A DNA stretch of 64,000 nucleotides, from assembly GCF_904848665.1 (NCBI RefSeq), contig NZ_CAJHCQ010000006.1:1-64000 (forward strand), given 5' to 3'. Source of the stretch: Paraburkholderia hiiakae (GTDB lineage Bacteria > Pseudomonadota > Gammaproteobacteria > Burkholderiales > Burkholderiaceae). The position numbers and the translations under genes were made by a program. The notes below the pieces were generated by a model. It saw only the letters and a list, made by a program, of their open reading frames with translations. It had not been told where the DNA came from and ran no database searches. Below, piece by piece: positions 17,069 through 26,033 of this stretch (the stretch's first letter is position 1; every line of letters starts with the position of its first letter).

Positions 17069-19269
17069 GTCGTCACCTGCTTTTGCAGCAGTTTCGGGTT
17101 GATGGGCATGCGGGTGAGCTGCACGCCAGTGGCCGCATAGACGGCATTCACGATTGCCGGTTGCACAACCACGGTTCCCGGCTCGCCGATGCCGCCCGGT
17201 TTTTCGTTGCTGGGGACGAAGAAGGTTTCTATTTGCGGTAATTCGTCGAACCTGAGGACGCGGTAGTCGTGGAAATTGCTTTGCTGTATCCGGCCACGTT
17301 CAACGGTGACTTGTCCATAAAGAACCGCCGTGATGCCAAAGATCGTGCCGCCCTGAACCTGTGCTTCGAGCGTGTCGGGGTTGACGATGAAGCCCACGTC
17401 CGTAGCCGTGACTGTGCGGGTGACGCTTACGTTCCCGTCGTCGGAAACCGAGACCTCAGCGACACAGGCGAGATAGCTGCCAAAGGCCGACAAGACGGCA
17501 ATGCCTCGACCCACGCGAGTGCCGACTGGGCCGGGCGTGAGCGGATGTAACCATCCCGCCTTTTCGGCCGCGAGGTCGAGCACGCCGAGTGCGCGCGGAT
17601 TGCCTTGCAGCATGCGGCGGCGGAACGCCAGCGGATCCGTGTTCGTAACGTGCGCAATTTTGTCGACGAGACTTTCAATCGCGAACACGTTCGCGTTGGG
17701 ACCCACCCCGCGCCAAAAGCTTGTCGGAATCGGCGTTTCCTGGCGAACATACTCGATCAGGACGTTGGGGACCGCGTATGGCATGTCGACCGCGCCTTCC
17801 ACGGCATCGAGGTCGACGTTCTTGATAAAAAACTCGGGCAACCATCGAGCGAGCAGCGCCGGACCGGTGATCCTGTGATGCAACGCGAGAATCTTTCCGT
17901 CCTGAATCTTCGCACGCACGTGCATGTGATACATCGGACGATAGTTCTCCTGCTGTACGTCTTCCTCGCGCGTGTAGACCACTTTCATGGGCCCGCTAAC
18001 GTGCTTGCCAATGCGGACGGCCTTGCTAATACCGTCCATCTCCAGCCGCCGCCCGAATCCTCCGCCGATAATATGGTTGTGAATGGTCACTTGTTCAGTC
18101 TTTAGCCCTGAAGCCGCCGCGGCCGCATCGCGAGCTTTGCCCATTGCCTGCGTACCGACCCATACCTCGCAGGCGTCGGCTCGGACGTCGACAGTACAGT
18201 TCATCGGCTCCATTGCCGCATGCGCGAGAAATGGCAGTTCGTAGGTCGCCTCATAGATGCCGTCACCGCTCAGATGTCCGGGGGCGTCACCCGCCTTTTT
18301 GGCCGGAACGCCTGGGCTTTGCGCACCTTTCTCGAGCGCAGCCCAAAGTTCGTCTTGCGAGAGGTTTGCATTCGGGCCGTCGTTCCAGGTGACGGTGAGC
18401 GCCGCCAGTCCCTGCTTCGCGGCCCACATGTGGTCGCCCACGACAGCGACCAGGTCATCCAGCACGACCACCTGCCGCACCCCGGGAACCTCGAGCGTTT
18501 TGCTATCGTCAACGTGGGCCACCTTGCCGCCGAAGACCGGGCTGGACTGCAAGGTGGCAAACTTCATTCCGGGCAGAACGACATCGATGCCGTATTCCGT
18601 CTTGCCGTTCACCTTATCGGGTGTATCGATACGCCGCACCGGCTTGCCGATATACCGGAAGCGGGATGCGTCTTTCAGCGCGGGCGCAGCCGGCGGCTTG
18701 ACAGTCGCGGCTCGATCCACAAGCGAGCCGTACCTGGCAGAACGACCGCTCGCGTCATGGATCACCATGCCATCGTGCGTTCGAAGCGCGGCAGGGTCGA
18801 CGTTCCACTGGCCAGCCGCTGCGGAAACGAGCATGTAACGCGCGCTTGCTCCTGCTTTGCGTAACGGCATGAACCAGCCCATCGTCGTCGTGGAGCCACC
18901 GGTGAGTTGCTCGATATAGATGGGATTGCCATAGTGCTGCCGGTCGGCAGGCGCATGTTCCGTCTTGACGCGGCCAAGGTCGACGTCGAGTTCTTCTGCC
19001 AGCAACATCGACATTGACGTATAAACGCCTTGTCCCATTTCCACGGAGGGCATGATGAGCGTCACGGTGTCGTCCGCTGCGATACGGATGAACGCGTTGG
19101 CCACGAAATCCGTGCGCGCCGCCGAGGGAGCGCTGATTTCGGCTGCGCGCGTCATGATGTGGAAGCCCAGCAGCAATCCGCCTCCGGCGATTGCACTGGC
19201 ATGCTGAATAAAACGCCGGCGCGAAACTCCACGCGACGACAGCGACGCGATCTTTTCGGTATCTCCCAT
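17065..19269 (-). CDS. Xanthine-dehydrogenase-family molybdopterin-binding subunit (Tat-exported)
   Basis: 734 residues. A twin-arginine signal (SRRRFIQHASAIAGGGLLLGF) shows export of the folded enzyme. Moco-binding motifs include GGGFGRRLEMDG near 390, RGVGPNANVFAIESLVD near 520 and GIGEPGT near 690, where the Glu is the catalytic base of this family. The length and the Tat signal match the IorB / periplasmic aldehyde-oxidoreductase branch, which works with a small 2Fe-2S subunit and a triheme cytochrome instead of an FAD subunit. It likely oxidises an aldehyde or hydroxylates an N-heterocycle. XdhC at 13496 is the probable maturation factor. Gene order 2Fe-2S, Moco, cytochrome is the usual one. 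Confidence 0.93.
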   Translation of the reverse strand: MGDTEKIASLSSRGVSRRRFIQHASAIAGGGLLLGFHIMTRAAEISAPSAARTDFVANAFIRIAADDTVTLIMPSVEMGQGVYTSMSMLLAEELDVDLGRVKTEHAPADRQHYGNPIYIEQLTGGSTTTMGWFMPLRKAGASARYMLVSAAAGQWNVDPAALRTHDGMVIHDASGRSARYGSLVDRAATVKPPAAPALKDASRFRYIGKPVRRIDTPDKVNGKTEYGIDVVLPGMKFATLQSSPVFGGKVAHVDDSKTLEVPGVRQVVVLDDLVAVVGDHMWAAKQGLAALTVTWNDGPNANLSQDELWAALEKGAQSPGVPAKKAGDAPGHLSGDGIYEATYELPFLAHAAMEPMNCTVDVRADACEVWVGTQAMGKARDAAAAASGLKTEQVTIHNHIIGGGFGRRLEMDGISKAVRIGKHVSGPMKVVYTREEDVQQENYRPMYHMHVRAKIQDGKILALHHRITGPALLARWLPEFFIKNVDLDAVEGAVDMPYAVPNVLIEYVRQETPIPTSFWRGVGPNANVFAIESLVDKIAHVTNTDPLAFRRRMLQGNPRALGVLDLAAEKAGWLHPLTPGPVGTRVGRGIAVLSAFGSYLACVAEVSVSDDGNVSVTRTVTATDVGFIVNPDTLEAQVQGGTIFGITAVLYGQVTVERGRIQQSNFHDYRVLRFDELPQIETFFVPSNEKPGGIGEPGTVVVQPAIVNAVYAATGVQLTRMPINPKLLQKQVTT

Positions 19270-19280
19270 CTCGCCGCCCC

Positions 19281-19736
19281 TTATGCCTTGGTTGCCGCGT
19301 GCTTGATCGCAGCTTCGATGCGAACGTAGGTTCCGCAGCGGCAGATATTCCCCGACATTGCAGCGCGAATGTCATCATCGGTAGGCGAGGGATTGCCTGC
19401 AAGCAGTGCGCTCGCCGACATGATTTGTCCCGACTGGCAGTAGCCGCATTGCACTACTTCCTTCTCGAGCCACGCCTCCTGGACTTTTTTCCCCGACGGC
19501 GTATCGCCAATGCCTTCAATCGTAGTAATGGCATGGCCGATCGCGGAACCGACCGGCAGCTGGCATGAACGTATTGGCGTTCCGTCGACATGTACCGTGC
19601 AGGCGCCGCATTGCGCGATCCCACAACCAAACTTCGTTCCCGTCATCGAGAGCACATCTCGGAGCACCCAGAGAAGGGGCATCTCAGGGGGAACATCAAC
19701 TGACTTCGATACTCCGTTGATTTTCAGCGTTTGCAT
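19281..19736 (-). CDS. (2Fe-2S)-binding small subunit of the molybdenum hydroxylase
   Basis: 151 residues, the usual size of IorA-type subunits. The N-terminal plant-type ferredoxin domain shows [15 protein letters not shown] with a fourth Cys in RSCQLP. The C-terminal four-helix domain shows QCGYCQSGQ and GNICRCGTY. Both 2Fe-2S clusters should be intact. There is no signal peptide, so it probably crosses the membrane bound to its Tat-bearing partner, encoded 11 bp downstream. It is the first gene of the operon. GGAGG lies about 10 bp before the ATG. Confidence 0.93.
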   Translation of the reverse strand: MQTLKINGVSKSVDVPPEMPLLWVLRDVLSMTGTKFGCGIAQCGACTVHVDGTPIRSCQLPVGSAIGHAITTIEGIGDTPSGKKVQEAWLEKEVVQCGYCQSGQIMSASALLAGNPSPTDDDIRAAMSGNICRCGTYVRIEAAIKHAATKA

Positions 19737-19912
19737 GCCGCGTCGGCCTCCGTGCTATCCAATGGGCGGAAAGGACTGCTCTACGCCGGTAGTTTAAGAA
19801 TGCAGATGTGACCGACATAGCCCGCACCTTTAAAAACTCATATCAGGTTTGGCTAACAATAAGAAAACAGAGGGGACGGCCACCCGTTGCATGCGCTGGA
19901 AATACACTGTGT

Positions 19913-20545
19913 TCAAGGCTCAACGGGAGTCCACGCATCAAAAGAGATCCGCGGCAGCTGCAGAATGTCGGAAGTGCGCACATATGAGTTCGCCTCCATA
20001 CGGCCGACGAGCTGAAGTTTGCGGGTGTCGATGTAGCACTTTTCGGCGTCGATGACAGCGTCATCGTTGATGTGCATATGGACAACGCGGCCTAGCACGA
20101 GAGACCGCAGCGGTCCGAGAGGAACAATCTGCGTCAGACGGCACTCGAAAGCGACGTGGCTCTCGGCGATTCGCGGCGTGGAGATCTTGACGGACCCGGC
20201 AGGCGTAAGTCCCGCTTCAGAAAACTCGCTGAAGTGTGGCGGAAACTCGATTGCCGAAATATTCATCTTGTCGAGGTTATCTTCGCTGACAAGATTGACC
20301 ACGAATTCATTGTGCAGCCGGATGTTCGTTCCCGTGTCTTTCATGTCGATTTCCGACCGGTGCTGAATCGAAAAGCCGACAACAGGAGGGTCTTCGCCGA
20401 ACACATTGAAGAACGAAAAAGGTGCGGCATTCAGCTTACCGTTCGCGCCGACTGTCGAAACCCAGGCTATGGGACGTGGAGTCACGGTCGATCCCAGCAG
20501 CTTATAGCGCTGTTTGGCGTCGAGTTTATCAAAATCAAATTCCAT
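19913..20545 (-). CDS. Flavin reductase family protein (FMN-binding split barrel)
   Basis: 210 residues starting at an ATG with GAGGT upstream. MEFDFDKLDAKQRYKLLGSTVTPRPIAWVST is the family's opening, and the FSFFNVFGEDPPVVGFS loop contacts FMN. Such proteins bind FMN tightly and either supply reduced flavin to a monooxygenase or reduce small substrates. The gene lies 95 bp downstream of the nmrA-like gene on the same strand and may be co-transcribed from its operator-controlled promoter. The class B monooxygenase at 8606 reduces its own FAD, so it does not need this protein. Confidence 0.88.
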   Translation of the reverse strand: MEFDFDKLDAKQRYKLLGSTVTPRPIAWVSTVGANGKLNAAPFSFFNVFGEDPPVVGFSIQHRSEIDMKDTGTNIRLHNEFVVNLVSEDNLDKMNISAIEFPPHFSEFSEAGLTPAGSVKISTPRIAESHVAFECRLTQIVPLGPLRSLVLGRVVHMHINDDAVIDAEKCYIDTRKLQLVGRMEANSYVRTSDILQLPRISFDAWTPVEP

Positions 20546-20640
20546 CTTTTACCTCATTGAAAAGTATTGGGAGAGCCCATCAATTCGCTGCGACCGCCGC
20601 GCGGTGAAGACGCTCACTGTGCGGAGAAGCACGGCTGGTT

Positions 20641-21519
20641 TCAGTAGACGAACTCGGCCCGGTGCTTGTCAGCAAACGTAGACCACGTCGCGCCACGACG
20701 GCCAAGAATGGTTTCCATGACGGAGAACGGCGCGCCTTCCTCCGGTTCCTTGCCTTCCGAATAGCGGGCATAGTTCTCGTAGGCGGAGTACATGTAGGCG
20801 CTGTCCGCGCCGGCAGCCAATGCTTTGTCGAGGAATTCCCGGGCCGGACGCGGTTCGTAGATGAATGGCTTTCCTATCGCGCAAGAGATCTCATGCGCAA
20901 CCTCGTAATAGGTCTTCACGTCTGAAGCGAGCCGGTACACATTGCCAGTATGCTTTTCGGTGTCGAGCACGCAGGCAGCGGCTACGGCCGCCACGTCGTC
21001 CGTGTCGACCCAACTAATGCGTGCGCCGCCAACGTAGTGTCGAACGACACCATTGTCGACTGCACGCGAGCCGCCGTAGCCCAGGAGGTTCTGCATATAG
21101 ATGTCCGGGCGGAGGTGGGTGAACGAAAAGCCTGCCCATTCAATGTAGCGCTCGACGAACTGCTGCCAGCCCCAGTGCGCAACCTGCGTGTCGTCCGTTC
21201 CGCAAGCGCCGAGATGCACGATATGCCTGACGCCTGCGCTTTTTGCTGCGTTCAGGAACGCTTTGCTCTGACGAAACATATCGACGGTGTAGCCCGTCAT
21301 CATGAAGACGGTGTCGATGTCACGCATCGCCGGCAGCAGGGTCTCAACGTTGTCGAAGTCGAGATTTACAGTCGATACACCCAGCGCGGCGGCCTTTTCG
21401 GGCGAACGCGCGCCTGCGACGACATCGATAGAGGGGTTGTCGCGAAGAAGAGAAACGAGCGCGGAACCCACTTTTCCCGTTGCTCCCGTGACCAGAATCC
21501 TCGATTCGGCGTTGCTCAT
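20641..21519 (-). CDS. NmrA-like NAD(P)-binding oxidoreductase
   Basis: 292 residues from the ATG at 21519 (GGAG upstream). The longer frame to 21564 is nonconserved. The atypical SDR motif ILVTGATGKVGSALV gives nucleotide binding. YIEWAGFSFTHLRPDIYMQNLLG and the DTDDVAAVAAACVLD helix are typical of the NmrA/QOR2 group. Members act as quinone or ketone reductases or redox sensors. A TetR-type operator (21607-21626) lies 88 bp upstream with a TAGTAT -10 inside it. A tautomerase gene is transcribed divergently. Confidence 0.87.
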   Translation of the reverse strand: MSNAESRILVTGATGKVGSALVSLLRDNPSIDVVAGARSPEKAAALGVSTVNLDFDNVETLLPAMRDIDTVFMMTGYTVDMFRQSKAFLNAAKSAGVRHIVHLGACGTDDTQVAHWGWQQFVERYIEWAGFSFTHLRPDIYMQNLLGYGGSRAVDNGVVRHYVGGARISWVDTDDVAAVAAACVLDTEKHTGNVYRLASDVKTYYEVAHEISCAIGKPFIYEPRPAREFLDKALAAGADSAYMYSAYENYARYSEGKEPEEGAPFSVMETILGRRGATWSTFADKHRAEFVY

Positions 21520-21606
21520 GTTGAAACTCCAAAAGCGGTCGCTACAGCGAAATGACGTCGGCATGGTGCCGTCGCATCCCGGCGTGCAATAGATTCTATC
21601 TCAACA

Positions 21607-21626
21607 AACATACTACCGGGTATGTT
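21607..21626 (-). promoter_or_regulatory. Putative TetR operator 3 (upstream of nmrA-like gene)
   Basis: A 20-bp site with perfect 7-bp arms AACATAC and GTATGTT around a 6-base centre, the best palindrome of the three sister sites. On the minus strand it contains TAGTAT, a plausible -10 for the nmrA-like gene. It could also affect the divergent tautomerase gene 228 bp away. Confidence 0.6.
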
Positions 21627-21853
21627 CTTCTGCCGGTGAAACTGGGTGCGAACTGGACGAATTCAATAGGGCAGGAGTGGCTGAACCGCATGGGACGAGG
21701 GTAGAGGCTAGCAGTGAGTGCATTGTTCAACGTCCTTGAAATCTCTGTTTATCAGAGGCACATGCCGCGCTCTTCCTGTGGGCTGTAGAGTGAGGCCGCG
21801 CGCTGGCTTTTTTTTGGCGAGGGCGCGAGTGCGCCGTCAACCGGGAGAGCCTT

Positions 21854-22243
21854 ATGCCGCTGCTTCGTTTCGATATATCCAAAGGGCACGCTGATTCGTA
21901 TATCCAGAACATGCTCGACGGTGCTCATCGCGCTGTGCTGCGCGCCTTTTCCGTTCCCGAAAGAGACAGGTATCAGATAGTCCACGAGCACGAGAACGGC
22001 CGGATGGTTGTCCAGGACACTGGGCTTGGCATCGTGCGCTCTTCGAACGTGGTTGTGATCACGGTCGTCAGCCGTCCTCGGTCCGAAGACGCCAAACGAT
22101 TGTTCTATGAAGCCGTGTGCAGCGAACTCATGGAGGCGTGCCAGATTAGCCCGGACGACGTCGTGGTGTCGTTCATCATCAATAGCGACGCCGACTGGAG
22201 TTTCGGGGAAGGACGTGCTCAGTTCCTGACCGGTGAACTCTAG
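21854..22243 (+). CDS. Tautomerase family protein
   Basis: 129 residues with the catalytic N-terminal proline directly after Met (MPLLRFDISKG). GGGAGA precedes the start. Length and internal duplication fit the malonate-semialdehyde-decarboxylase / trans-chloroacrylic-type or MIF-like members of the superfamily rather than the 62-residue 4-oxalocrotonate tautomerase. It would convert enol and keto forms, or hydrate an unsaturated acid. The MDR gene follows 34 bp later, so the two likely form an operon. Confidence 0.85.
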   Translation: MPLLRFDISKGHADSYIQNMLDGAHRAVLRAFSVPERDRYQIVHEHENGRMVVQDTGLGIVRSSNVVVITVVSRPRSEDAKRLFYEAVCSELMEACQISPDDVVVSFIINSDADWSFGEGRAQFLTGEL

Positions 22244-22277
22244 ACCGCTACAGTCATGTGTGCAGGAGGTGCTAGAC

Positions 22278-23267
22278 ATGGCACGCGTAGTAACGTTTAG
22301 TGAATACGGTGGTCCAGAGGTGCTGGACATCAAAGATGTCGATATCGCTGCGCCGGGGCCGTCTGAGGTAAGAATCCGCGTGAAAGCAATTGGCCTCAAC
22401 CGCGCGGAGTCGATGTGGCGATCGGGCAAATACGTCGAGCCGGTCAAGCTGCCGGCCCGACTTGGCTATGAATCGGCCGGGGAAGTCGATGCAGTGGGTT
22501 CAGAGGTGCGGCACGTGAGGGTCGGGGACGCCGTGAGTACGATTCCGTCGTTTTCGCTGAACGACTACGGTATGTACGGCGAACTCGTGCTGGCGCCGGC
22601 GCATGCCGTCGTCAAGCATGAGTCGTTCATGTCGTTCGAAGATGCGACTGCGATCTGGAATCCACTCATTACGCCGTATGGCGCGTTCGTCGAGTCGGGT
22701 GCGCTACGGCCTGGCGATGCCGTTCTGATTCCGGCCGGGTCCAGTTCGGTTGGCATCGGTGCAATCCAGGTTGCAAAGATGGTCGGCGCGGTACCAATTG
22801 CGCTAACGAGAACGAGCGCCAAACGCGAGCGGCTACTGGAGGAGGGGGCTGCACATGTCGTCGTAACGGACGAGCAGGACCTCGTAGAGGAAGTCCTGCA
22901 TATCACTGGCGGCAAAGGGGCGCAGATTGCGTTTGATCCTGTTGGTGGGTCGACCTTTCCGAAGCTTGTGGCGGCGATGGCAGAGGGCGGAACCATTTTG
23001 GTCTACGGTGCGCTTTCCGACGAAGTGACGCCCCTGCCGATGCTCGAAGTGCTCGCAAAGCGCATTGTTATCCGCGGCTACAACCTGTTTGCAACGACCA
23101 CTGATCCAGTGAGACAAAAGGCAGCGACCGAGTTCATCTTCGACGGCATCAGGAAGGGCGCACTCAAACCTGTCGTAGCCAGACGCTTCATGTTCGATGA
23201 AATCCGGGAAGCTCACAGGGAACTGGAAAAGAACCAGCACTTCGGGCGCATCGTCGTGACCGTCTAA
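22278..23267 (+). CDS. Zinc-independent MDR alcohol dehydrogenase / quinone oxidoreductase
   Basis: 329 residues from the ATG at 22278, which has AGGAGG upstream (an earlier in-frame start at 22233 overlaps the tautomerase). The GroES-like domain lacks the catalytic and structural zinc cysteines. The cofactor motif VLIPAGSSSVGIGAIQVAKMVGA near 150 is the A-x-x-S-x-V-G form of the quinone-oxidoreductase branch. FDPVGG near 225 and the C-terminal ENQ-type segment HRELEKNQHFGRIVV are typical. It reduces quinones or enones with NADPH and is cytosolic. It is paired with the tautomerase. Confidence 0.9.
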   Translation: MARVVTFSEYGGPEVLDIKDVDIAAPGPSEVRIRVKAIGLNRAESMWRSGKYVEPVKLPARLGYESAGEVDAVGSEVRHVRVGDAVSTIPSFSLNDYGMYGELVLAPAHAVVKHESFMSFEDATAIWNPLITPYGAFVESGALRPGDAVLIPAGSSSVGIGAIQVAKMVGAVPIALTRTSAKRERLLEEGAAHVVVTDEQDLVEEVLHITGGKGAQIAFDPVGGSTFPKLVAAMAEGGTILVYGALSDEVTPLPMLEVLAKRIVIRGYNLFATTTDPVRQKAATEFIFDGIRKGALKPVVARRFMFDEIREAHRELEKNQHFGRIVVTV

Positions 23268-23537
23268 TGGCGGCGTTACGCGTTGCGAAGAGGCGGCGGG
23301 GTCACCTATTGCGACTCCAAAGCGCTCGATAGTACTCGTTGGGACGGTGCCGCGCACAAAGATTGTTTGTGAAACACAAGAACAGTATTGGAATGAATCG
23401 AGACAAATCTTTTGATGTGTGCATATACACTACAACCCATCGATGTCACGGTGAAGCAATCCAGCTTTCCCGCTTCTTCCCTGTCACGTCGGACGACCAG
23501 TAATCGACGCGCTTTTCAATCTCTTTTGGGGTAGATC

Positions 23538-24650
23538 ATGTCCAAGCTCTTTTCTGAAGTGAAAGTTGGCCCTTACACGTTCTCGCATCGAGTCGTTCTT
23601 GCGCCGCTAACGCGTATGCGTGCCGAAAGCGGTGCGATTCCCGGCCCGCTCATGGCGGAGTATTACGCGCAGCGCGCATCGGCCGGCGGGTTCCTGATCG
23701 GGGAGGCCACGATCGCCGCACCGGACGGCAATGGGTATCTTGGTGCGCCTGGCCTGTACGACGATAGCCAGATTGCTGGCTGGAAACTCGTGACCGATGC
23801 AGTCCATGCGAAAGGCGCGAAGATTTTCCTTCAGCTGTACCACGCTGGGCGTCAGTCGAACTCGGAGTTGCAACCGGACGGCGGGCGGCCTGTTGGTCCC
23901 TCGGAAGTGCCTCACGGCGGCCTCGCTTACACGGACGCCGGCTGGGTCCCGAATACGCCGAATCGCGCACTCGAGACTCATGAAATTGCGGGTATCGTCG
24001 AAAGTTTCCGCGCTGCGGCAGCACGCGGCGTCGAGGCAGGTTTCGACGGCGTGGAACTGCATGGCGCAAACGGCTATCTGTTCGACCAGTTCCTTCAGGA
24101 CGGTAGTAACAAGCGGACGGACATCTATGGCGGTTCGTTCGAAAACCGCGCCCGCCTGTTATTGGAAGCCACCCGTGCTGTTATTTCAGTGTGGGGAAGC
24201 GACAAGGTTGCAGTGCGCCTTGGGCCCAGTGGGTCGTGGGGCGACATGTCGGATAGCGATCCGGTTGGTCTCTTCACATACGTTGCGGAAGAACTCGCGA
24301 AACTGAATCTCGCGTACCTGCACCTCATCGAGCCCCGCATTCTCGGCAATGTCGAAAACGAGAGCGCCAACCCGGATCCGGTCGCTGCCCAGATGATTCG
24401 CAAGCACTATGCGGGCACCATCATTGCGGCCGGCGGCTTCGACGGTGAAACGGCCGAAGCGATCCTGCAGGCCGGCGATGCCAATCTGGTTGCATTCGGC
24501 CGTCACTTCATTGCGAATCCCGACCTTCCGGAGCGGCTGCGTCGCAATCTCTCGCTCAACCGGTACGACCGCCCGACGTTCTTTGGCGGCACGCATATCG
24601 GCTATACGGATTACCCGTTCTATCGATCAGCGGTCGAAGCCGTAGCCTGA
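23538..24650 (+). CDS. Old Yellow Enzyme, NemA-type alkene reductase
   Basis: 370 residues. FMN barrel motifs: RVVLAPLTRMRA near 20, QLYHAGRQSNS near 100, GFDGVELHGANGYLFDQFLQDGSNKRTD near 180 with the H-x-x-N substrate pair, and VAFGRHFIANPDLPERL at the C-terminus. This is the classical (NemA/OPR) subclass, distinct from the YqjM-type copy at 10229, so the locus encodes two different ene-reductase types. GGGG lies 6-7 bp before the ATG. An MFS exporter gene follows 110 bp later. It reduces enones, nitro compounds or maleimides. Confidence 0.93.
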   Translation: MSKLFSEVKVGPYTFSHRVVLAPLTRMRAESGAIPGPLMAEYYAQRASAGGFLIGEATIAAPDGNGYLGAPGLYDDSQIAGWKLVTDAVHAKGAKIFLQLYHAGRQSNSELQPDGGRPVGPSEVPHGGLAYTDAGWVPNTPNRALETHEIAGIVESFRAAAARGVEAGFDGVELHGANGYLFDQFLQDGSNKRTDIYGGSFENRARLLLEATRAVISVWGSDKVAVRLGPSGSWGDMSDSDPVGLFTYVAEELAKLNLAYLHLIEPRILGNVENESANPDPVAAQMIRKHYAGTIIAAGGFDGETAEAILQAGDANLVAFGRHFIANPDLPERLRRNLSLNRYDRPTFFGGTHIGYTDYPFYRSAVEAVA

Positions 24651-24760
24651 AGGGCTAGTGTGCAACAGGGGAGGGGCAGCGATGCATGGCTGCCCACGCC
24701 TCATACCGACGTGCGACAGCGCGAGGCCGTCGACACGCTGAGCAGCAAATCAAGGTTCCC

Positions 24761-26011
24761 ATGGATACCCCTCAAGTCACTTCGTCGTCTGCGCAAGAGT
24801 TGGGCGACGCGTCCGTCAGTCAACTGCATTCCCCAGGCGGCAACCGGTCGTCGTGGTTCGCAGTATCTTCTGTGGCGGTCGGCTCGTTCGCATTCGTTGC
24901 TACCGAATATATGCCGGTGGGTCTGCTGCCGCAAATTGCGGCAGACCTGCACGTTACCTCGGGCACGGCAGGTCTGATGGTCACTACGCCCGGCGTCATT
25001 GCCGCGATTGCGGCGCCGGCAATCTTGCTGGCTGCGGGACGCATCAACCGGCGGGCAATTCTTCTGCTCCTCGCGTTGCTGCTGCTCGCATCCAATGTCG
25101 TCGCCGCGACAGCGCCAAACTTTGCGGTGATGCTGGCAGGCCGCGCATTCCTCGGCGTGGGACTGGGCGGATTTTGGACGGTAGCGCTTGGCGCTTCCGG
25201 GCAACTCGTTCGAGAACGACACGCCGCTCGCGCTAGCGCGATCATCTTCATGGGCATTACGCTGGCGACAGTGATTGGCGTGCCGCTGGGCACGCTCATC
25301 GCGGAGCTGACGTCATGGCGCATGTCCTTTTTCGCGACGGCGGGACTCGCGGCTGTGGCCCTTGGCGCACAGGCGCTATTGCTTCCCGCAATTCCCCCAA
25401 GGGCGGCGATGAAGCTGAGCGACTTCCGCGCGATGCTGTCGCGCTCTTCTGTCCGGCGAAGCTTGTTGCTCGTGCTGTTTCTGTTCGGAGCGCATTTCGC
25501 GGCGTATACGTACATCGCGCCGTTCCTCGAACGAGACACGTCGCTACCCACCGCTTCGATTACGCCGATTCTGTTCGGCTTTGGCGTTGTCGGATTTGTC
25601 GCGAACTTCGGCTTTTCGGCAATGGTCATCCGTCATCTCAAGGAATCGTTGTTCGGCCTGGGCGTGCTCATCATGCTCGCGATGTTCACCTTGCCCTTGC
25701 TGCAAGCGTCGCGGATAGGCGTAATCGCCGCGGTAATGGTATGGGGTGTTGCCTACGGCGCCATCCCGCTGTGTCTGAGTGTCTGGATGCAAATGACGTC
25801 GCCGGATCATCCCGAGGCAGGCTCCTCGCTTTTCGTCAGCACGGTTCAGGTAGCGATTGCATTGGGTTCGCTGGGCGGCGGGGTGATTGTCGATCACATT
25901 GGAATTGCTGCGACGATGCGAACCGGCGCCTACCTCGCGCTGCCAGGTCTCGTAGTGATGCTAACTTTTCAATTGAATGGTGCCACCTTGAAAGAGCTCC
26001 TGCAACGATAG
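24761..26011 (+). CDS. MFS efflux transporter (DHA1-type)
   Basis: 416 residues from the ATG at 24761. A frame from 24686 exists but the conserved part starts later. Twelve hydrophobic segments are seen, with the family loop RINRRAILLLLAL between TM2 and TM3, and GGFWTVALGASGQLVRERHAARASAI around TM4-5. It is similar to AraJ/YdhP-like sugar or drug efflux proteins. It sits in the inner membrane and likely exports the pathway substrate or a toxic intermediate. It is convergent with the EthD gene at 26034. Confidence 0.88.
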   Translation: MDTPQVTSSSAQELGDASVSQLHSPGGNRSSWFAVSSVAVGSFAFVATEYMPVGLLPQIAADLHVTSGTAGLMVTTPGVIAAIAAPAILLAAGRINRRAILLLLALLLLASNVVAATAPNFAVMLAGRAFLGVGLGGFWTVALGASGQLVRERHAARASAIIFMGITLATVIGVPLGTLIAELTSWRMSFFATAGLAAVALGAQALLLPAIPPRAAMKLSDFRAMLSRSSVRRSLLLVLFLFGAHFAAYTYIAPFLERDTSLPTASITPILFGFGVVGFVANFGFSAMVIRHLKESLFGLGVLIMLAMFTLPLLQASRIGVIAAVMVWGVAYGAIPLCLSVWMQMTSPDHPEAGSSLFVSTVQVAIALGSLGGGVIVDHIGIAATMRTGAYLALPGLVVMLTFQLNGATLKELLQR

Positions 26012-26033
26012 TGCCGGTGGTCGCAGTGCCCCT

